Origin: Demequina activiva
GTDB taxonomy: Bacteria > Actinomycetota > Actinomycetes > Actinomycetales > Demequinaceae
Length of the DNA stretch: 64,000 nucleotides
Direction of reading: 5' to 3'
Assembly: GCF_016862815.1 (NCBI RefSeq)
Contig: NZ_BONR01000001.1
Span: forward strand, 620,001-684,000
The stretch's first letter is position 1, and every line of letters begins with the position of its first letter. Positions 34,700 to 42,242 of this stretch are shown piece by piece. The position numbers were made by a program, and so were the translations under genes. Under the pieces are notes generated by a model. That model was given only the letters and a program-made list of their open reading frames with translations, had not been told where the DNA came from and searched no databases.

Positions 34700-35753
34700 G
34701 GCCGCCGCACGCATCGCCGATGCACCCGTCACGCCGGGCGCGTCCGTCGCCCAGGTGACGGACCAGGCAGAGCCTGCCCGCGCATCGGCCGGGCGCCCGC
34801 TCGAGCGGCGACTGGTGCTCGTGTTCGTGTCACTCGGGGCGCTCCTGACTGGCTCTCTGGCGCTCTACCTCACCTGGGGCGTCGACGGCCACTGGGACTT
34901 CGCGCTGCCGCGACGCCTGGAGCAGGTGGCGGCGCTGGCGATCGTCGGCGTCGCGATCGCGGTGTCGACCGTCATCTTCCAGACCCTCACCCAGAACCGC
35001 ATCCTGACGCCGTCGATCATGGGCTTCGATGCGCTGTACGTGCTGCTGGCGACCACGCTGGTCTTCGTGCTGGGGTCCACGGTGGCCGAGTCGATCGACC
35101 CGCTGCTCATGTTCGGCGTCAACGCCGGGCTGATGATGGGAGCCGCGACGCTGCTGTTCAAGGCGGTCCTGGGCGACGGCACCCGCGGGCTATACACGAT
35201 GGTGCTGGTGGGAGTGATCGCCGGCACGTTCTTTGGCTCGCTCACGTCGTTCATGTTCCGGGTGATGGATCCCAACGAGTTCGATCGCCTGATGGACCAG
35301 CTGTTCGCGTCCTTCAACGCGATCGACACAGAGCTGTTGGGCATCTCCGCGGTGCTGCTGGGCGCTGGGATCCTGGTCGCCTACCGGATGGCGCCGCGCC
35401 TGGACGTGCTGACGCTGGGCCGCGAGCGCGCGATCACGCTGGGACTGGACTACGACCGCACGGTGACGGCGCTGCTGCTCGCAGTCGCGGGGCTCGTGTC
35501 GGTGTCCACGGCGCTCGTGGGCCCCATCACCTTCCTGGGGCTGCTGGTCGCCAACCTCGCGTATCAGCTCACCCGCACGCACCGCCACGTCGTCAACCTG
35601 ACCGCGGCCGGGCTGCTCGCGATCGTGGCGCTGGTGCTGGGCCAGGCCCTGCTCGCCCACGTGCTGCACTTCCAGGGCACGCTCAGCTCGATCATCAACG
35701 TCGTGGGCGGCGTGTACTTCATCGCCCTGCTGCTCAAGGAGGCTCGCGCATGA
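34686..35753 (+). CDS. FecCD-family iron-siderophore permease, second subunit
   Basis: This is a 355-residue membrane protein resembling YclO/CeuC. Its segments include LEQVAALAIVGVAIAVSTVI, TQNRILTPSIMGFDALYVLL and GPITFLGLLVANLAYQL. ATG 34686 has a GAAGGAG ribosome-binding site. The N-terminal 40 residues before the first helix are an unusual hydrophilic extension. That extension contains an exact copy of the 14-base repeated word, read as PARASAG. It pairs with the preceding permease and overlaps the ATPase by ATGA. Confidence 0.93.
   Translation: MRPPKAAARIADAPVTPGASVAQVTDQAEPARASAGRPLERRLVLVFVSLGALLTGSLALYLTWGVDGHWDFALPRRLEQVAALAIVGVAIAVSTVIFQTLTQNRILTPSIMGFDALYVLLATTLVFVLGSTVAESIDPLLMFGVNAGLMMGAATLLFKAVLGDGTRGLYTMVLVGVIAGTFFGSLTSFMFRVMDPNEFDRLMDQLFASFNAIDTELLGISAVLLGAGILVAYRMAPRLDVLTLGRERAITLGLDYDRTVTALLLAVAGLVSVSTALVGPITFLGLLVANLAYQLTRTHRHVVNLTAAGLLAIVALVLGQALLAHVLHFQGTLSSIINVVGGVYFIALLLKEARA
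34777..34790 (+). repeat. Exact copy of the CCCGCGCATCGGCC word in a permease N-terminal extension
   Basis: The copy lies in frame, just before the first transmembrane helix of the second siderophore permease. Confidence 0.6.
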
Positions 35754-36508
35754 TCACCATCCAGGACATCACCAAGTCCTACGGCGAGGCCACCGTGGTG
35801 GACGGCGTCTTCCTGAATCTGCCCGACGCGGGGGTGACCTCGATCATCGGCCCTAACGGGGCGGGCAAGTCGACGCTGCTGTCGATCGTGTCCAGAATCC
35901 TGGGAGCCGATGCAGGAACGGTCGCAGTCGAGGGTCTGGACGTGTTCCGCTCGCCCTCGAAGGACGTGGCGAAGAAGCTGTCGATCCTGCGTCAGGACCA
36001 GCACACCTCTGCGCGGATCACCGTGGGCGAGCTCGTGGAGTTCGGCCGCTATCCGCACTCCCACGGTCGGCTCACGCCCGAATGCCGCGCCGCCGTCGCA
36101 TCGGCCATCGACTACTGCGACCTGGGTGATCTCACCGAAAGACCCATCCACCAGCTCTCCGGTGGCCAGCGCCAACGCGCGTACGTCGCGATGGTGCTCG
36201 CGCAGGACACCCGCTATGTGCTGCTGGACGAGCCGCTGAACAACCTCGACATGGTCCACGCCACCGGCCTGATGCGGCTGCTGCGTGGTCTCGCGGACAC
36301 GCACGGCAAGTCCGTGGTGCTGGTGCTGCACGACATCAACTACGCGTCGGTGTACTCCGACCGCATCATCGCGATGCGCGATGGGGCAGTGGTGCAGGAC
36401 GGCCCGCCGGCGAGGGTGATGACGCCCGAAGCGCTCGAGTCGGTCTACGGCATGGCATTCCACGTGCATGAGCTCGACGGCGACCGGATGGCCGCCTACT
36501 TCCGCTGA
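35750..36508 (+). CDS. Iron-siderophore importer ATPase
   Basis: This is a 252-residue ABC ATPase of the FepC/YclP type. It has Walker A GPNGAGKST, signature LSGGQRQRAYVAMVL, Walker B YVLLDEPLNNLD and H-loop VLHDINYA. The DEPLNNLDM wording is characteristic of iron-siderophore ATPases. The start overlaps the second permease by ATGA, completing a four-gene importer (binding protein, two permeases, ATPase). It acts on the cytoplasmic face. Confidence 0.94.
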   Translation: MITIQDITKSYGEATVVDGVFLNLPDAGVTSIIGPNGAGKSTLLSIVSRILGADAGTVAVEGLDVFRSPSKDVAKKLSILRQDQHTSARITVGELVEFGRYPHSHGRLTPECRAAVASAIDYCDLGDLTERPIHQLSGGQRQRAYVAMVLAQDTRYVLLDEPLNNLDMVHATGLMRLLRGLADTHGKSVVLVLHDINYASVYSDRIIAMRDGAVVQDGPPARVMTPEALESVYGMAFHVHELDGDRMAAYFR

Positions 36509-36650
36509 TCGGCACGTCCACTGGCTCATGGTCGCGAGAGATCCTCGATCGCGGCAGCGCGCCGCCCTGATGCCGACGCGCAGGAATCCTGACGCGTGCC
36601 CGCGCCCCGTACATCCTCCCTGGTAGAAGCGAACTAAGATCGCCCTTTCA

Positions 36651-36707
36651 GAAACAATGGCGTTTCAATATTGTTTTGATGATCGCTTTGTATCTTTATT
36701 TCAAAAC
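36651..36707. promoter_or_regulatory. AT-rich regulatory island with overlapping inverted repeats
   Basis: Three pairs of arms overlap: GAAAC/GTTTC (36651-36655 and 36662-36666), AAACAAT/ATTGTTT (36652-36658 and 36670-36676) and GTTTTGA/TCAAAAC (36673-36679 and 36701-36707). The surroundings are the most AT-rich in the window. A possible -10 TATTCT (36731-36736) follows, before the DUF1540 gene. I take it as the control region of that gene. Confidence 0.5.
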
Positions 36708-36766
36708 GCGACGGCAGGGCATTTACAGCGTATTCTTGGCGGCATCGGACCAACCAAGGAGGAACC

Positions 36767-37057
36767 ATGGCCACGATGATCAGCCTTCCCATCGTCTCGT
36801 CCTGCTCGGTCGAGGCGTGCGGCTTCAACCACGACGGCTGCCGCGCCGGCGCCATCAACGTCTCCGGCGACCACGCGCATTGCGCGACCTTCGTCGACTC
36901 GGACGCCAAGGGCGGCCACTCGGACCACGCGGGGGTAGGCGCGTGCACCCGCACCGACTGCACCTACAACGCGGACATGGCCTGCACCGCTGAGGCCATC
37001 GAGGTAGGCGCCTCCTTCGACACCGCCGACTGCCTCACCTACGAGGCTCGCGCCTAG
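36767..37057 (+). CDS. Cys-rich tandem DUF1540 protein
   Basis: This is a 96-residue protein with two DUF1540-type units. The first has SCSVEACGFNHDGCRAGAIN and a later HCATF; the second has CTRTDCTYNADMACTAEAI and DCLTYE. Ten cysteines and several His/Asp residues are spaced for metal binding, so a small metal-binding or metal-storage protein is likely, though the family has no established function. An AAGGAGGAACC ribosome-binding site precedes the ATG. It has its own AT-rich upstream region and lies directly after the siderophore importer, which may point to metal control. Confidence 0.85.
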   Translation: MATMISLPIVSSCSVEACGFNHDGCRAGAINVSGDHAHCATFVDSDAKGGHSDHAGVGACTRTDCTYNADMACTAEAIEVGASFDTADCLTYEARA

Positions 37058-37128
37058 CCGCACTCGGACGGCAGCCGCGGGCCAGCCGCTGCCGCACTGG
37101 CCCCGTGACGCCGTGCGAGACTGGCGCG

Positions 37129-37896
37129 GTGACCCCCGCCCCGCCGCCGCCCGCGCGCGGAGCGTTCCTGCGCATCGGTCCTCAGCAGTGGCGGGACTTC
37201 TGGAAGGGCACGGCGTCGATCGCGCCGCTCATGCCGGGCTCGGTGCTGTTCGGCCTGGCCTTCGGAGCGCTCGTCGACGTGGTGGGCCTGCCCGCCTGGC
37301 TCGCGCCGTACGCGAGCGCCACCGTCACCGCCGGGGCGAGCCAGATCGCGATCGTCGAGGCGCTGCGCCAGGACGCTCCGGCGGTGATCGCGATCCTCAC
37401 GGCGCTGGTGATCAACGCGCGTCTGGCCCTGTACTCCGCGGCTCTCGCTCCGGTGTTCTCCGCGTTCCCGCGGCGCTGGCAGCTGGGGTTGGCGTACCTG
37501 ATGACGGACCAGTCCGCGGCCGTGTCCGTGCTGCGCGCCGATCAGTGGCCCGACCCCGTGCGACGACGCTGGTTCATCCTGGGCGTCTCCGGTCCGTTCG
37601 TGCTGGTGTGGATCCTCGGCACCGCGGCCGGCGTGGTGCTGGGGCCCGTGATCCCCGACGCGTGGCAGATCGGGTTCATCGTGCCGCTGATGTTCATCGC
37701 GGTGATGGTTCCTGCTCTGACCACATGGCCCGCAGTGGCCGCAGCCGCGATCTCCACGGCGGTGGTGCTGATCCTCAAGGACCTGCCGTACGGGCTGAAC
37801 GTGCTCGTGGGCGCGCTGGCCGGAATCGGCCTGGGTGCGCTGGTGCCGTCACGACGGCAGCCCCGGGATGTCGAGCCGCTCGAGGAGGCGCAGTGA
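37129..37896 (+). CDS. azlC: AzlC-family branched-chain amino acid exporter, large subunit
   Basis: This is a 255-residue membrane protein. AzlC hallmarks include LMPGSVLFGLAFGAL, ASQIAIVEALRQDAPAVIAI, LVINARLALYSAALAP and YLMTDQSAAV. AzlCD-type pairs export leucine, valine and analogues. GTG 37129 follows a weak GAGACT box by six bases; a GTG eight codons earlier is an alternative. The stop overlaps the small-subunit start by GTGA. Confidence 0.9.
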   Translation: MTPAPPPPARGAFLRIGPQQWRDFWKGTASIAPLMPGSVLFGLAFGALVDVVGLPAWLAPYASATVTAGASQIAIVEALRQDAPAVIAILTALVINARLALYSAALAPVFSAFPRRWQLGLAYLMTDQSAAVSVLRADQWPDPVRRRWFILGVSGPFVLVWILGTAAGVVLGPVIPDAWQIGFIVPLMFIAVMVPALTTWPAVAAAAISTAVVLILKDLPYGLNVLVGALAGIGLGALVPSRRQPRDVEPLEEAQ

Positions 37897-38210
37897 TCAC
37901 CGCCTTCGTCGTCTTCACCATCGCCGCGATCGGCACGTACCTGATCCGCATCTCCGGGATCCTGCTGCTGGGCGGCGATCGCGAGCTCCCGCCGCGCGTG
38001 CGGAAGATGCTGTCGCTGGTGGCGCCGGCCGCGATGGCGGCGATCATCGCGAATGCGCTGTTCCTGGACCAGGGGCAGTGGCGCGGGTTCGGCGCCTGGC
38101 ACCTGGCAGCGCTGGTGGCCGCGCTCGTCGCCCTGTGGAAGCGCTCGATGGGCTGGACGCTGCTGGCGGGCGTGGTGGCCTTCGCGGCGCTGCTGCTGGC
38201 GGGCCTGTAG
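37893..38210 (+). CDS. azlD: AzlD-family small subunit
   Basis: This is a 105-residue protein with four hydrophobic helices, starting at GTG 37893 behind a GAGGAGG ribosome-binding site. It carries the family pattern GTYLIRISGILLLGG at the N-terminus and ALFLDQGQWRGFGAWHLAAL in the middle. Together with the preceding AzlC it forms a two-component amino acid exporter. There are no other genes in the operon. Confidence 0.88.
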   Translation: MITAFVVFTIAAIGTYLIRISGILLLGGDRELPPRVRKMLSLVAPAAMAAIIANALFLDQGQWRGFGAWHLAALVAALVALWKRSMGWTLLAGVVAFAALLLAGL

Positions 38211-38250
38211 CCCACCGTCCGCGCCCGCGGTCTCCTCGCACGATATCGAA

Positions 38251-38294
38251 GTCAACCTGTTGACACACATCGAGTCAACTGGTTGACTCGATGT
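38251..38294. promoter_or_regulatory. Tandem palindromic operators and promoter of the MarR operon
   Basis: Two copies of the core GTCAAC-nn-GTTGAC lie 23 bp apart centre to centre. The first has 6-bp arms (38251-38264). The second has perfect 13-bp arms, ACATCGAGTCAAC (38267-38279) and GTTGACTCGATGT (38282-38294), and ends one base before the ATG. The consensus -35 TTGACA (38260-38265) is part of the first palindrome, and a TTGACT -10-like box (38283-38288) 17 bases on is part of the second. Confidence 0.85.
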
Positions 38295-38295
38295 C

Positions 38296-38736
38296 ATGTC
38301 CGACAAGATCACCTTCACTCTCCACGAGCTCGTCTCCGAGCTCGACGCACAGGCCGACGAGCTCCTCAAGGCCCGTCACGGCATCACCGGCAGCCAGTTC
38401 ATCGCGCTCGCCACACTCGCGGACGTGGAGCCCACGGACATCACCGACCTCGCCCGCTGCCTGGGCGTGACCAAGGCCGCGGTGAGCAAGCGCGTCCCGA
38501 GCCTCGTCAAGGCCGGGTGGGTGACGACCACCCACCCGCCGGGCCAGGGCAGGCGCGTGCTGCTCGAGCTCACGGACAGCGCGCGCGACCTCGTCGAGCG
38601 CGCCGGACGGGACCTCGACGAGCAGTTCGCGGCGCTCGTGGACCACCCGGACGCGAGCGGGATCGACCTGAGCGCTCTCAACGATCACCTCAACACCCTC
38701 ACCGCGATCTTCCGTCAGAAGGGACCCCGCGCATGA
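38296..38736 (+). CDS. MarR-family regulator
   Basis: This is a 146-residue winged-helix regulator with DNA-recognition segment DLARCLGVTKAAVSKRVPSL and wing residues TTHPPGQGRRVLLELT. The operon promoter is embedded in two palindromic operators ending one base from the start codon, so the protein very likely represses itself and the downstream oxidoreductase. The second palindrome would be transcribed only partially, since the mRNA probably begins at or near the ATG. The stop overlaps the next gene by ATGA. Confidence 0.9.
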   Translation: MSDKITFTLHELVSELDAQADELLKARHGITGSQFIALATLADVEPTDITDLARCLGVTKAAVSKRVPSLVKAGWVTTTHPPGQGRRVLLELTDSARDLVERAGRDLDEQFAALVDHPDASGIDLSALNDHLNTLTAIFRQKGPRA

Positions 38737-39413
38737 CCACCCTCACTCGCCCACCCGGCATCCTCGTCGTCATCGGCACGCCGCTCGCGGACAGCCTCAA
38801 CCACGCCCTTGCCGGCGCGTACGTGGACGCCGCACGCGCCGCCGGCGCCCGTGTCGACGTGATCGACCTCGCCCGCGACCCCATCCCGGATCACCCTCGC
38901 GCCCGCGGCCACCTGCGCGCGCCCCGCGAGGACCACGATGACGACCTTCCCCTCGACCCCGACGTCGCCCGATACATCGAGCTCGTCGACGCCGCGGACC
39001 ACCTCGTGATGCTGTTCCCCCAGTGGTGGGGCACCTATCCCGCTGCGCTCAAAGCGTGGATCGATCGCGTGCTGCTGTCCGGCACCGCCTTCAGCTACCG
39101 AGCCCAGGGCCGGGGCTGGGACAAGCACCTCGCCGGGCGCACGGCGCGACTCGTGATGACCATGGACTCCCCCGCGTGGTGGAACCGCTGGTTCTACCGC
39201 GACGCCGCACCCATCGCCCTCAAGAACTCGACGCTCTGGTACTGCGGCATCAGGACGGTGGGTGTCACCCGCGTCCCCGAGGTGCGGCACGCGTCCACCG
39301 CGAGGCTCGAGCGAGCCATCGCGCGCGCCGCCAAGCACGGCACGGCCGATGCACTCCGCACCCCGCGCGACACGGCCGCCGGAAGGCGGGAGCCGGCCCG
39401 CGCATCGGCCTGA
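38733..39413 (+). CDS. NAD(P)H:quinone oxidoreductase / flavodoxin-fold protein
   Basis: This is a 226-residue FMN-dependent reductase of the NQO1/KefF/MdaB type. Its segments include ILVVIGTPLADSLNHAL, VMLFPQWWGTYPAALKAWID and DSPAWWNRWFYRD. These proteins carry out two-electron reduction of quinones and protect against redox-cycling compounds, a fit with MarR control. The start overlaps the regulator. The last residues (PARASA) are encoded by an exact copy of the repeated word that abuts the stop codon, so the C-terminus looks extended. Confidence 0.88.
   Translation: MTTLTRPPGILVVIGTPLADSLNHALAGAYVDAARAAGARVDVIDLARDPIPDHPRARGHLRAPREDHDDDLPLDPDVARYIELVDAADHLVMLFPQWWGTYPAALKAWIDRVLLSGTAFSYRAQGRGWDKHLAGRTARLVMTMDSPAWWNRWFYRDAAPIALKNSTLWYCGIRTVGVTRVPEVRHASTARLERAIARAAKHGTADALRTPRDTAAGRREPARASA
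39397..39410 (+). repeat. Exact copy of the CCCGCGCATCGGCC word at the end of a coding region
   Basis: The copy is followed directly by the TGA stop of the oxidoreductase gene. Confidence 0.6.
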
Positions 39414-39432
39414 CGGGACGGGCCGCGCCGCG

Positions 39433-40014
39433 TCAGTGAAGCGAGCCGTCCGCCTCGCCGCGCCGGTGATCGGTGAAGGTGACCGTCAGCCCCGACCGGG
39501 AGGGCGCGCAGCAGAACAGCCCGGCCCGCGCATCGGCCGTGGGGTCCAGGGGCGCCACACGGACCAGCCGCCACGGCTCGTCCTCGACCCGAGCGCGAAC
39601 GGTGACCGCATCGCCGGCTCTCGAGGCCCGCACGGTGACCTCGCGCCCCACCCACTCGGGCACAGGCGCCACGGACCAGTCGGACACTCCGCGCGTCACC
39701 ACCGCGCCTACCTGAGGCGCGCCGTCGGAGACCTCGACGCCGGCCTTGATCCAGGTGCGCTCGTCGACCCGGATCATGACTCCTGCCTGGTCGAACTGCT
39801 CGGAGTAGTCGAGCAGGAAGGACACCTCGACAGCCTCGCGAGCGGCGAGCGGCGCCAGCAACGCATGCGCGTCGTCATGGATGAAGTCATAGGACGTGAC
39901 GCGCCAGGCATCGGAGCCCTCGCGAGCCTCGACGCGGAGCACGCCGTCATCGATGGCCGCCCGCACGGGCTCGGTGGTCCAGGCGCCATCGCGCAACAGC
40001 TCCTCCAGCGACAT
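39433..40014 (-). CDS. DUF1349 (concanavalin-like) domain protein
   Basis: This is a 193-residue soluble protein of the DUF1349 family (YesU-like beta-sandwich). Its segments include FLLDYSEQFDQAGVMIRVDE, TWIKAGVEVSDGAPQVGAVV and the C-terminal GLFCCAPSRSGLTVTF. The fold resembles carbohydrate-binding lectins, but ligand and role are unknown. The ATG at 40014 follows a TAGCCT box by six bases. An exact copy of the repeated word (read on this strand as TADARAG) lies in a surface loop. It converges on the oxidoreductase gene. Confidence 0.85.
   Translation of the reverse strand: MSLEELLRDGAWTTEPVRAAIDDGVLRVEAREGSDAWRVTSYDFIHDDAHALLAPLAAREAVEVSFLLDYSEQFDQAGVMIRVDERTWIKAGVEVSDGAPQVGAVVTRGVSDWSVAPVPEWVGREVTVRASRAGDAVTVRARVEDEPWRLVRVAPLDPTADARAGLFCCAPSRSGLTVTFTDHRRGEADGSLH
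39525..39538 (+). repeat. Exact copy of the CCCGCGCATCGGCC word inside the DUF1349 gene
   Basis: It lies only 128 bases from the copy at 39397 and in the same orientation. On the coding (minus) strand it encodes ADARA. Confidence 0.6.
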
Positions 40015-40130
40015 GACCCCAGGCTAGGGCGTGCAGCAGGGCGGCCGGGGACCTAGTGTCGAAACCGGCATGGCCCATTCGTGGAGTGGGTGAGGCGGGG
40101 CGCGTGGCCCGGCCAGACAAGGAGAGCACC

Positions 40131-40481
40131 ATGACCGAGTACCTGTTCAGCGTCCACCACGACTACTCGAAGCCGCTGTTCGACGATGACGCGGACGTCG
40201 AGGCGATGTTCCGTGACACCGCAGCCTTCAACGACGAGGCTCAGGCAGCGGGGATCTACGTGTTCGCCGGCGGCCTCGAGGCCCCCGACACCGCCACCAC
40301 CGTCCACGTGCGCGAGGGCGAGACCCTCACCACGGACGGCCCCTTCGCGGAGGCCCGCGAGCGCATCGGCGGATTCTGGGTGCTGGAGCTGCCCGACCTG
40401 GACACGGCACTGACGTGGGCGGCGAAGGCCTCCGCCGCATGCCAGAGCCCCGTCGAGGTGCGCCCCTTCCAGGGAGAGTGA
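40131..40481 (+). CDS. DGPF (YCII-related) protein linked to an ECF42 sigma factor
   Basis: This is a 116-residue YCII-fold protein with the DGPF motif in LTTDGPFAEARERIGGFWVLE, preceded by YVFAGGLEAP. Proteins of this group are encoded next to ECF42 sigma factors and are their characteristic partners or targets. The start at 40131 has a CAAGGAGAG ribosome-binding site. It is two genes upstream of the sigma factor, with a truncated relative between them. Confidence 0.88.
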   Translation: MTEYLFSVHHDYSKPLFDDDADVEAMFRDTAAFNDEAQAAGIYVFAGGLEAPDTATTVHVREGETLTTDGPFAEARERIGGFWVLELPDLDTALTWAAKASAACQSPVEVRPFQGE

Positions 40482-40482
40482 C

Positions 40483-40608
40483 GTGGCGCGGTACATGCTG
40501 AGCGTCCATGACGGGCTCGACTCGCCGCCGCCCACACCGGAGCGGATGGAGGAGTTCGGGCGGCGCGTGGGGGCGCTGCATGCGGAACACCTCGCCGCCG
40601 GGGCCTGA
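40483..40608 (+). pseudogene. Truncated DGPF/YCII paralogue (N-terminal fragment)
   Basis: A 41-codon frame starting at GTG 40483 reads like the first third of a DGPF protein (ARYMLSVHDGL, then RVGALHAEHLAAGA). It stops just where the family continues into the FAGGL and DGPF segments. The sigma gene starts two bases later. The simplest reading is a deletion that removed the rest of a second DGPF gene. It could still be translated as a short peptide. Confidence 0.65.
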
Positions 40609-40610
40609 CC

Positions 40611-41843
40611 ATGGCCGATGCCTCTGCCGAGGTCGCGGCGGTGTTCCGGCATGAGTCAGGCAAGGCCGTCGCGACCCTGGTGCGCATGCTGGGCGACATC
40701 GACTCCGCGCAGGAGGCCGTGCAGGACGCCTTCGTGCGAGCGCTCGAGGTGTGGCCGCGCGACGGCGTCCCGCCGAGCCCCGCGGCATGGATCGTCACCA
40801 CCGCCAAGCATCGCGCGATCGACGTGGTGCGGCGCGAGCGCACCCGCGAGGACCGCTACCGCGGCCGCGCCGTCATGGAGGGCGAGGACGGCACGCAAGC
40901 GGATCCAGCACAGGCCATCGCGGACGCGCTCGACGAGCCGGTGCGGGACGATCAGCTGCGGCTGATGTTCACCTGCTGCCACCCGGCGCTGGGCATGGAG
41001 GCCAGGGTCGCGCTGACGCTGCGCCTCATCGGGGGCCTCGAGACGCGGGACATCGCGCGCGCCTTCCTGGTGCCGGAGAGCACGATGGCGCAGCGCATCA
41101 CGCGCGCCAAGCGCAAGATCGCCGCCGCTCGGATTCCTTACCGCGTGCCGTCACGCGAGGAGCTGCCGGAGCGCATGGGCGCGGTGCTCGCCGTGCTGTA
41201 CCTGGTGTTCAACGAGGGCTACAGCGGCACCACCGACGCGACCCGGCCGGACCTGGCGCGCGAGGCGATCCGACTCACGCGCGAGGTGCGCGCGTTGCTG
41301 CCGGACCACCCGGAGACCACCGGTCTGCTCGCACTGATGCTGCTGACGGAGTCACGCCGGCCCGCCCGCTTCAACGCCAGCGGCGATGTGGTGCTGCTCG
41401 CCGATCAGAACCGGTCGCTGTGGGACCGAGCGTTGATCGAGCAGGGCCAGCGGCTGGTGCTCGACTGCATCGAGGCAGGCCAGCCAGGGCCGTATCAGGT
41501 GCAGGCGGCCATCGCGGCAGTGCACGGCGACGCGCGGCGCTTCGAGGACACGGACTGGCCGCAGATCCTCGCGCTGTACGACCAGCTGTTCGCCTTCACA
41601 CCCACGGCGGTGGTCGAGCTCAACCGAGCCGTCGCGCTCGCCGAGGTGCGCGGTCCGGCCGCCGCCCTCGCGCTGGTGGACGGGCTGCCGCTCGAGCGCT
41701 ATCACCTGTGGCACGCCACCAGGGCGACATTCCTGGAGCGGCTGGGCCGCCTGGAGGAGGCGCGCGCCGCCTTCGCGACGGCCGCCGAGCTGACAGAGAA
41801 CCCGGCGGAGCGAACCTTCCTCCGGGGGAAGGCGGGCGCCTAG
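40611..41843 (+). CDS. ECF42-type RNA polymerase sigma factor with C-terminal TPR-like domain
   Basis: This is a 410-residue sigma factor. Sigma-2 (DIDSAQEAVQDAFVRALEVW, TTAKHRAIDVVRRERTREDR) and sigma-4 (RDIARAFLVPESTMAQRITR) fill the first 180 residues. The remaining 230 residues hold the conserved YLVFNEGYSGTTD segment and TPR-like repeats ending AAFATAAELTENPAER. This length and tail define the ECF42 group, which has no anti-sigma factor and is linked to DGPF proteins; here the partner is at 40131. It is convergent with the hydrophilic protein at 41840, with overlapping stops. Confidence 0.93.
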   Translation: MADASAEVAAVFRHESGKAVATLVRMLGDIDSAQEAVQDAFVRALEVWPRDGVPPSPAAWIVTTAKHRAIDVVRRERTREDRYRGRAVMEGEDGTQADPAQAIADALDEPVRDDQLRLMFTCCHPALGMEARVALTLRLIGGLETRDIARAFLVPESTMAQRITRAKRKIAAARIPYRVPSREELPERMGAVLAVLYLVFNEGYSGTTDATRPDLAREAIRLTREVRALLPDHPETTGLLALMLLTESRRPARFNASGDVVLLADQNRSLWDRALIEQGQRLVLDCIEAGQPGPYQVQAAIAAVHGDARRFEDTDWPQILALYDQLFAFTPTAVVELNRAVALAEVRGPAAALALVDGLPLERYHLWHATRATFLERLGRLEEARAAFATAAELTENPAERTFLRGKAGA

Positions 41844-42121
41844 CCCTTGCCCTCCCAGCCGGAGTGGTTCATGCCCTGGCTGCGCTGCTGCTTGTGCATC
41901 TGAGAGTCCGGCGGCTGCTTCACGTCCGGGTTCTGATTGCCGCCCTTGGCGACGCGGCCCTCCGCGGACACCGGGTCCTTCGACGGCGACTGGAAGTTGG
42001 GCCCGTCAGCGGCCTCCGGACGGTGGCTCGCTGCGTTGTCGACCGCGATCGGCTTGTCCTGGTCCGTCTCGCTCGCCGGGTCGCGGGGCTTGTCCTTCGG
42101 GTGGTTCTCGTGGTCGGTCAT
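41840..42121 (-). CDS. Hydrophilic, probably disordered 93-residue protein
   Basis: It begins MTDHENHPKDKPRDP and is dominated by Asp, Lys, Pro, Gln, Asn and Ser, with no hydrophobic core. A strong ribosome-binding site (AGGAGAGGAAAG) before ATG 42121 argues for real translation. Composition suggests a stress-type hydrophilin or an unstructured accessory protein, but no family is recognised. Its 3' end overlaps the end of the sigma factor gene by four bases. Confidence 0.6.
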   Translation of the reverse strand: MTDHENHPKDKPRDPASETDQDKPIAVDNAASHRPEAADGPNFQSPSKDPVSAEGRVAKGGNQNPDVKQPPDSQMHKQQRSQGMNHSGWEGKG

Positions 42122-42242
42122 GATCTTTCCTCTCCTCGAGTTCCTTCCCTCGGGTCAACGCCAGCCGCCCTCGGATCCATCCATGCGCACCACGCGCACC
42201 CGCGGGCCGCGCCGCGGCACCGCCGGTGCTAGCGTCGCGACC

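Noticed and set aside
32615-34732. A long minus-strand frame opposite the siderophore importer
   Set aside because: It has Asp/His/Arg-rich low-complexity sequence with no domain, and covers several well-supported plus-strand genes.
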